Shown: in pieces, positions 57,388 through 64,000 of the stretch
Layout of the letters: the number at the start of each line of letters is the position of its first letter
Position numbering within the stretch: the stretch's first letter is position 1
Assembly: GCF_030445035.2 (NCBI RefSeq)
Contig: NC_080677.1
Coordinates: 108,865,263 to 108,929,262 of the forward strand
Origin: Dasypus novemcinctus
Taxonomy: Eukaryota > Chordata > Mammalia > Cingulata > Dasypodidae
Direction: 5' to 3'
Length of the DNA stretch: 64,000 nucleotides
The notes under the pieces: generated by a model
What the model saw: the letters and a program-made list of their open reading frames with translations, nothing else
Told to the model about the DNA's origin: nothing
The model's database searches: none
Program-made: the position numbers and the translations under genes

Positions 57388-60300
57388 CCCCTTAGAAATA
57401 CAAACAAATCTGAACCGACTTCGCCGCCTCTGGTGCTGGCTCCACCCCTTTGGGCTCAGCACTGGTGTGTGGGGGTGGCTGGCCTTGAGGAGGGGGCCGT
57501 GCTCTATATCACTGAGGGGCAGCTTAAAATCCCTGGGGAACGCCCTTCACTCAGGAAAACAGACCTCACCTTTCCTCCTCTGCAGTACTCTCAGGCAAGA
57601 ACAGAGGAACCCGCCCCCTGGGAGCTCTTAATACACACGGTATCCCAGGGGTACTCCCATTTGACTGTGACCTTGGAGGGGAGAACATGGAATCTCAAGG
57701 AGTAGATTTCCAGCGGTGCCTTTCTGGCACTTTGAGGGAGAGGTGGGGACAGAAGGGCAGCTTCCACCTCTGCCAGCTTTGTTTCCCATGCTGGGTAGGG
57801 GGCAGGGTCCATTTCAGATGCCCCACTCAGAGGTGCCTGTGTATCTAGAGTGAACTGGTCACTAGTTTGTGACCTGCTGGTCTTAGGAGCATGGCCAGTC
57901 AGAGCCAGGACAGCAAAGCGTCATGTATCTATAAAGAAGAAATTCTCTCCTCCTCCTCTTCATCATCGTAATTGTCGTTATTGTCATTTATTGAACAGGC
58001 CAGGTAATGTACTAAGTAAGTGCTTGATCTACGAGAAACAAAGGTGTAATATTTTAAGATGTCCACGAAGTGCCTTCCCCATTCCTGGGAGCAGGGATAG
58101 TGGGTGTCTTGGCCCTGCACTCCAGTGAGGCACATGTACCCTAGAAGCAAGAAGTCAACTGCCTTGCTGAATGAGTTTGTGTCTCAGGCAGCAACATTAG
58201 TCTTGAGGCAAGACTTTGGTAAAAGGCAGGCTTTGTTAAGAAAGAAAAGAATGGCGGGCACCAGCGAGCCAGCCTCTGCAGGACATAGAGCACAGGGTTT
58301 AAAAATTTTTTAAATTTATTTTCTTCCCCTTCCCTGCACCCCTCCCCTCCCCAGTTGTCTGCTCTCTGTGTCCATTTGCTCTGTGTTCTTCTGTGTCCGC
58401 TTTTATTCTTGTCAGCGGCACCCAGAATCTGTGTCTCGTTTTGTTGCGTCATCTTCCTTTGTCAGCTCTCCGTGTGTGCAGTACCATTTCTGGGCAGGCA
58501 GCACTTTTTTTACGCAGGGTGGCTCTCCTTTACAGGGCGCACTCCTTGTCCGTGGGGCTCCCCTACACAGGGGACACCCCTGAGTGGCACGGCACTCCTT
58601 GCATGCATCAGCACTGCACGTGGGCCAGCTTATTACACTGGTCAGCAGGCCCTGGGTTTGAACCCTGGACCTCCCATGTGGTAGGCGGGCGCCCTATCCA
58701 TTGGGCCAAATCTGCTTCCCAAGAGCACAGGGTTTTAATCCCAGTCACTGACAGGGAAGAAAGAAGGTGCAGGGAGAACAGGCCCCCCATTCCACCCAAC
58801 CTGTAAAAGGAGATAGAGGCTGAGCCAGTCAGTGGAAGGAGGGTGCCAGTGGCGATCAAAATTCCAGGTTAGGACATGTGATGAAGACACCTCAGCGGTG
58901 CAACCTTTGGGAGCTCAGAGCAGAGGAATGAGAAGCCGGCAGGGGAAGAGGCCTGGGATAGAGGCGAGAAGGCCGACCAGGCCCCAAGCAACAAGCAGCC
59001 CGGTTGCACCACGGGGCAGCTGGGGATGCCCGTGCCCAGGACCAGCTGCCCTCTGTGGCAGCCCCAAGGAAGTCAGGATGATTGGCTCCCGAAAAACCTG
59101 TTCATCTCCAGAAGAAGAGCCCGCAAAGGAGGAGAGAGAATCCTGATTCTGGCTGAGCAGTTTCCCAAAAGAGACTGAGGGTTTTTCTTTTTTTTCTTTT
59201 TTTTCAAGTGGGAAGTGGTCTGAGTTAGCTGGAATTGCCAAGCTAAAGTTTTCTGCTATTAGCGGAAATGAGAGGTCATGGGCTAAGTTAATATAAGCTA
59301 TAGATAAATAAAGCAAGTTATACCTTTGCACACTAGAGTCTGTGATTGTAACTTTTATGCCCTTTACACAAATATTTTTATTTAATCCTCACGGGGAGGG
59401 TATTACTAGTATTAATAAGCTCAGTTTTTTCAGATAAAGAAAGCAAGATTTGGAGAGGTTTTCAAGGCCAAAAAGGCCACACAGAAAGTTGTTGAGGGAG
59501 ATTTGAACTTGAGTTGGTGTAACTCCAAAACCACTATGTTACCACTTGTCCAAGTGTGCCCTATGCTCCACCTGCAATGGAATCACGTGGACCAGTGATT
59601 AACATGAAGATATTTGGGCCCCACATATCTCTGGGGTCAGGCTCCCTAAATCTGCATTTTTACCATCCCTCCAAGGAGCTCTGAAGCAACTTAAAGATTG
59701 AGATCCACTGATCCTTGCTCCCATACTGCCAAGAAAGAATACATTTGAATCTTGAGGGGAAGCTGGAGCTTTGGTTCCCTGGCCCTCTGCCATTGTCAGT
59801 TGGGGCTAGAGGTGGCTTCAAAGGGGAGAGGCCTGTCATGGTTCTTCCCAAGATTTCCAGGGGTTGCCTGCCCCCGGCCTAAAGCTGTGTGGTCTGCAGA
59901 CCACAGATATCAGCATCACCCGGGAGCTTGTGAGTCACGCACATTCTTGAGCCACTCAGACTGACCGAATCAATCTCTGGGGGTGGAACTAGGTGATTCT
60001 GATGCCAAGATTGAGAAGCAACAGCCTAGAGGCAGGAGTGTCTGGACTCTGATGGGCTTCCCAGTAACAGTAAAAACAATAAACTCTTTTATACCACTTA
60101 CTACTGTTCCGAGTGCACTGCATAAGTCAACACATCATGCATCTCTCAGAGGGAGGTACTATTACAGGAAGAAGTGGTAGGTACTCTTACTGAAATTATT
60201 TTCAGATAAGGAAGATCAAGCTCAGAGAAGATAGGAGCTAAAGGGCACGCAGCTGGGGCTGGCATTCACGCACTTGGACTTGAGAGCCTGAACCTGAGCC

Positions 60301-60649
60301 ACACCCGAGGCCCCTCAGGACTAGAGATGAATTTGTTGTCCGGACAGGTTGACAAGGCCTCTGGGCAGCCCACAGGCCCACGAAGGTTGAGGCTGAGCCT
60401 GCTTTTCAGAGAGGGGTCTTCTTAAAAAGGCAACTTTCTTCTTAAGATCCTTCAATGACTTTTCCTTGCTCTTAAATAAAACCCTGCTCTAAGTGCCTGA
60501 GTAACTGGCCTGTCTGCCTCTGCCCCTTGTTTCACAACTTTCACCCCTTGCTCACCAGCTTTTGCCTCACTCGCTTCCATTCAGTTCCTTGCGCCCTGAA
60601 GTTCCTTCCAAACTAGAGGCCTTTGCTTGTGCTGCTCCTTCTGTGTGGC
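57388..60649. other. CPA5 3' flank, gene-free
   Basis: No AATAAA or ATTAAA between the stop codon and the SINE at 58301; the first AATAAA is at 59307-59312. Weak AATACA variants occur at about 57393 and 57625. Old relics: antisense MIR at about 59350-59545 and 60080-60300; MER5-like pieces at 59560-59710 and 59880-60035 ('tatcagcatcacccgggagc'). No exon of CPA1, the expected downstream neighbour. Confidence 0.5.
58301..58721 (-). mobile_element. DAS-type SINE, antisense
   Basis: Complete antisense SINE with perfect 14-bp target duplication agagcacagggttt at 58287-58300 and 58722-58735. Confidence 0.95.
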
Positions 60650-63600
60650 ACATTCTTTTTCTTTTCTATTTTTTTAGAGATGTTTAAGGTTTACGGAAAA
60701 ATCATGTAGAAAATACGGAGTTCCCATGTATCCTCTCGCACAGCATTTCCCCCTACTAGTAACACTTTGCATTAGTGTGGTACCTTTGTTCCTATTGATG
60801 AAACAATATAATTATAATTATATTATTAACTATAGCCCGTAGTTTACAGTAGGGTACAGTTTGTGTTGTACATTCATGACGTCTTCAAGGTTCGTCCATG
60901 TTGTCGCATGCATCAGAACGTCATTCCTTTTTACAGACAAATAATATTCCATTGTATGTATATACTGCAGTTTATCGCTTCACGATAGACACAAGGGTTG
61001 CTTCCAACTTTTGGCAATCATGAATATTGCCACTATGAATATCAGCGTGCAAATGTCTTTTCAAGTCTCTGCTTTCAATTCTTTTGGGTATAGACCAAGA
61101 AGTGGTATTGCTGGGTCATAGGGTAATTCTATACTTAACTATCTGAGGAATCGCCAAACTGGTTTCCACAGCATCTGTACCATTTTACATTTCCACCAAC
61201 AATGAACACGTGTTCCTATCATTCCACATCCTCTCCACACTTATTATCTGTTGTTTTAAATAATAGCCATCTTAGTGTGTGTGAAGTAGTGTCTCACTGT
61301 GGTTTTTATTTGCATTTCCGTAATGGTTAAGCATCTTTTCATATGTTTATTGGCTATTTATATATCTTCTTTTGGGAAACATTTATTCAAATCCGCCCAT
61401 TTTTTTTATTGGGCTGCTTGTCTTTTGGTTGTTCAGTTGTAGAATTTCTTTGTGTATTCTGGATTTTAAATTTTTATCGGATATGTGGTTTCCAAATATT
61501 TTCTCCCATTTGGTAGGTTGTCTTTTTACTTTCTGAAGTTCTCTGATGCATAAGTTTTTAATATAAGTGAAATCCCGTTTATTTTTTCTTTTGTTGTTCA
61601 TACTTTTGGTGTAAAGTCTAAGAAACCATTGCCTAACACAAGATCTTAAAGAGGCTTCCCTATGCTTTCTTCTAGGAATTTTATAGTTTTGGTTCTTATA
61701 TGTAGATTTTAAATCCATTTGAGTTAATTTTCATATGTGATATAAAGTAGGGGTCACCTTCATTATTTTGCATATGGATATCCAGTTATTCCAGCACCAT
61801 TTGTTGAAGAGACTCTTCATTCCCCATCGAGTGGATGTGGCACTGCTGTCAAAAATCATTTGGGCAGGAGAATGGATGTAGTTCAAGAGGTTGAGCATCT
61901 ACTTCCCATATACGAGGTCCCGGGTTTCATCCTTGGTACCTCCTAAAAAGAAAACAAACAAATAAAGAAACCAACTCTCACTGGGGAGAGGATATAGCAC
62001 AGTGGTTGAGTACCTGTTTCCCACGTATGAGGTCCTGGGTTCATTCCCCAGTGTCTCCTAAAAAAAAAAAATCAGTTGGCCATAGATGTGGGGATTTATT
62101 TCTGACATCGCAATCCAAGTTCATTGGTCAGTATGTCTGCCTTTGTGTCAGTACTGTGCTGTCTTGATTATTATAACTTTGTGATAAGATTTAAAATCAG
62201 AACACTGAGTCCTCCAACTCTGTTCACCTTTTTTAGGATGTTTTTGGCTATTCATGGCCCCTTACCCTTCCATAAAATTTTGGTGATTGGCTTTTTCATT
62301 TCTGCAAAGAAGGCCATTGGAAATTTGATAGGGATTGTGCTGAATTGTAAATCTTTTTGGTAGAGTGGACATCCTAACAATATTTAGTCTTTCAATCCAT
62401 GTCCTTCCTTTTATTTAGAACTTCTTTGATTTATTTTAGCAGTGTTTCTAGTTATCTGTGTAGAAGGCCTTTGCATCCTTGGTTAAATTTATTCCGAGAT
62501 ACTTGTTTCTTTTAGTTGCTATTGTAAATTGAGTTTTTCCCCCCTCAAGTTCCTCTTGAAATAGTTTTTTACTTCTGTATAGAAATGCTATGGATTTTTG
62601 CATGTTGATCTTATATCCTGACACTTTGCTGAGTTTGTTCATTCACCCAAATAGCATTATCATAGATTTTTTCAGGATTTCCTCTATGTAGGATCATGTC
62701 ATCTGTAAACAGGGAAAGCTTTATGTCTTCCTTTCCAATTAGGTTGCCTTTTCTTTTTCTTGCCTAATTTCTCCAGCTAGAACTTCCAGTACAATTTGAA
62801 TAACAATAGTGACAGAGGGCATTCTTGTCTTGTTCCTGATCTAGAGGGAAAGCTTTATTTTTCAACTTTGAGTATGATATGTTAGTGGTGGGTTTTTCAT
62901 ATGTGCCCTTCATCATATTGAGAAATTTTCCTTCTATTCCTAGTTTTCTAAGTGTTTTTATCAAGAAGGGTGCTGGATTTTGTCAAATGCCTTTTCTCTT
63001 TTAGTTGAGATGATCATGCATTTTTGTTTTTTTTCCTTTCATTATGTCAATGTGGTATATTACATTAATTGATTTTCTTATGTTGAACTGCCTTTGCATA
63101 CCTGGAATAAATTCCACTTGATCATGGTGTATAATTCTTTTAATGTGTTTTTGGATTCAGTCTTCCAATTATTTTTTTGAGGATTGTGCATCTATATTCA
63201 TAAAGGATATTGATCTGTAATTTCTTGTGGTATCTTTATTTGACTTTGGTATTAGGGTAACGTTGCCCTCAAAGAATGTGTTCTTTGTTTTTTTGTCGAA
63301 GTTTGAGCAGGATTGGTGTTATTCTCGGAATGGTTGACAAAACTCACCAGTGAAGCCATATGGTCCTGGGCTCTTCTTTATTTGGAGGTTTTTGATTATT
63401 GATTCAAATATCTTTACTTGTCATTGGTCTTTTGAGGTCGTCTATTTCTTTTTGACTCAGTGTAGGTAGCTTATGTGTTTATAGAAATTTGTCTGTTTCA
63501 TCTAAGTTATCTAATATTTTTGGCATACAGGTGTTCATAGTATCCTCTTACAATCATTTTTACTTCTGTGGGGTTGATAGTAATGTTCCCCTATTCATTT

Positions 63601-64000
63601 CTGATTTTAATTATTTGCATCCTATCTCTTTTTTTCCTTTATCAGACTACCTAAATGTTTGTAATTCTACTGATATTTTTAAAGAACTAAATTTTGGTTT
63701 TGTTGATTCTGCTTTTTAAAACTCTCTATTACATTTATCTCCAATGTAATATTTGTCATTTCTTTCCTTTTGCTTGCTTAGGGTTTAGTTTGTTCTTCTC
63801 TTTCTAGATCCTCCAGTTATGCAGATAGGTCTTTGATTTGAGATCTTCTTTTTAAAGTAAGCATAGAGCTATAAATTTCCCTCTTAGCACTACCTTTGCT
63901 GAATCCCATAAGTTTTGGTATGCTGTGTTTTCTATTCATTTGCCTCAAGATACTTCCTAATTTCCTTTGTGATTTTTAATCTGACCCATTAGTTGTTTAA
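60650..64000 (-). mobile_element. L1 (minus strand), 3' UTR and ORF2, running off the window
   Basis: The 3' end is near 60650; the 3' UTR runs to about 61370; decayed ORF2 follows: C-terminal part at 61383-61718 (contains QPTKWEKIF and HKEILQLNN), middle part at 62448-62642, RT part at 62764-62964, with frameshifts. The 5' part is beyond 64000. A SINE dimer lies at 61866-62066. Confidence 0.88.
61866..62066 (+). mobile_element. Dimeric DAS-related SINE in an L1
   Basis: Two sense monomers ('gagaatggatgtagttcaag', 'cgggtttcatccttgg' and 'gaggatatagcacagtgg', 'ctgggttcattccccag') joined by an A-rich linker. Approximate target duplication aaaaatcatt (61851-61860) and aaaaatcagtt (62067-62077). 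Confidence 0.85.

Noticed and set aside
2226-58721. Functional tRNA genes at the SINE heads
   Set aside because: They have A and B boxes but sit in SINE bodies with A-rich tails and target duplications; no intact tRNA cloverleaf is needed to explain them.

Overview
This is a mammalian, xenarthran-type window. The clade is read from the repeats: at least 18 copies or dimers of a tRNA-derived SINE whose head (A box near 'tggcccagtggttagggc', B box 'ggttcaaacc') and roughly 350-400 bp body match the DAS SINEs of armadillos and relatives. They sit with L1 and MaLR-type LTR lineages of the kind found in xenarthran genomes. Dasypus is my best guess at genus; the family match is from recognition, not a search.

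The only protein-coding gene I can support is CPA5 (carboxypeptidase A5, family M14A), on the + strand from 37088 to 57387 in eleven coding exons. All ten introns have GT-AG ends, the phases join, and the model gives 462 residues with all expected zinc ligands and catalytic residues. Two features differ from the human protein as I remember it. The human initiator position is a Thr codon here, so translation should begin at a Met eight codons downstream. The usual stop after the C-terminal ...NHPY is a Glu codon, which adds 34 residues. In human the gene lies in the CPA2-CPA4-CPA5-CPA1 cluster; no exons of the other paralogues are visible here.

Layout: 1-16 kb is intergenic, with L1 fragments (+ strand at 1.6-2.7 and 11.0-13.4 kb), LTR fragments, many SINEs and a 913-bp GC-rich solo LTR (8516-9428, minus strand, 6-bp target duplication). 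From 16.3 to about 33.9 kb is a three-level nest of minus-strand L1s: an old L1 is split in its ORF1 by a near full-length L1 (about 23.4-32.7 kb), whose 5' UTR is split by a 1.46-kb insertion consisting only of L1 3' UTR. From 34 to 37 kb is an LTR with a SINE dimer inside, a hAT element and the CPA5 upstream region. CPA5 introns hold L2 and MIR relics, a MaLR-type retroelement with both LTRs, and a 183-bp tandem duplication. From 57.4 to 60.6 kb is gene-free, and 60.65-64 kb is the 3' half of another minus-strand L1 that runs off the window.

I see no CRISPR array, operon, rRNA or free-standing tRNA gene, and nothing that looks like an undescribed multi-gene system. The most checkable novelties are the altered ends of CPA5, the nested L1s, the solo LTR promoter, and a recurrent dimeric SINE.
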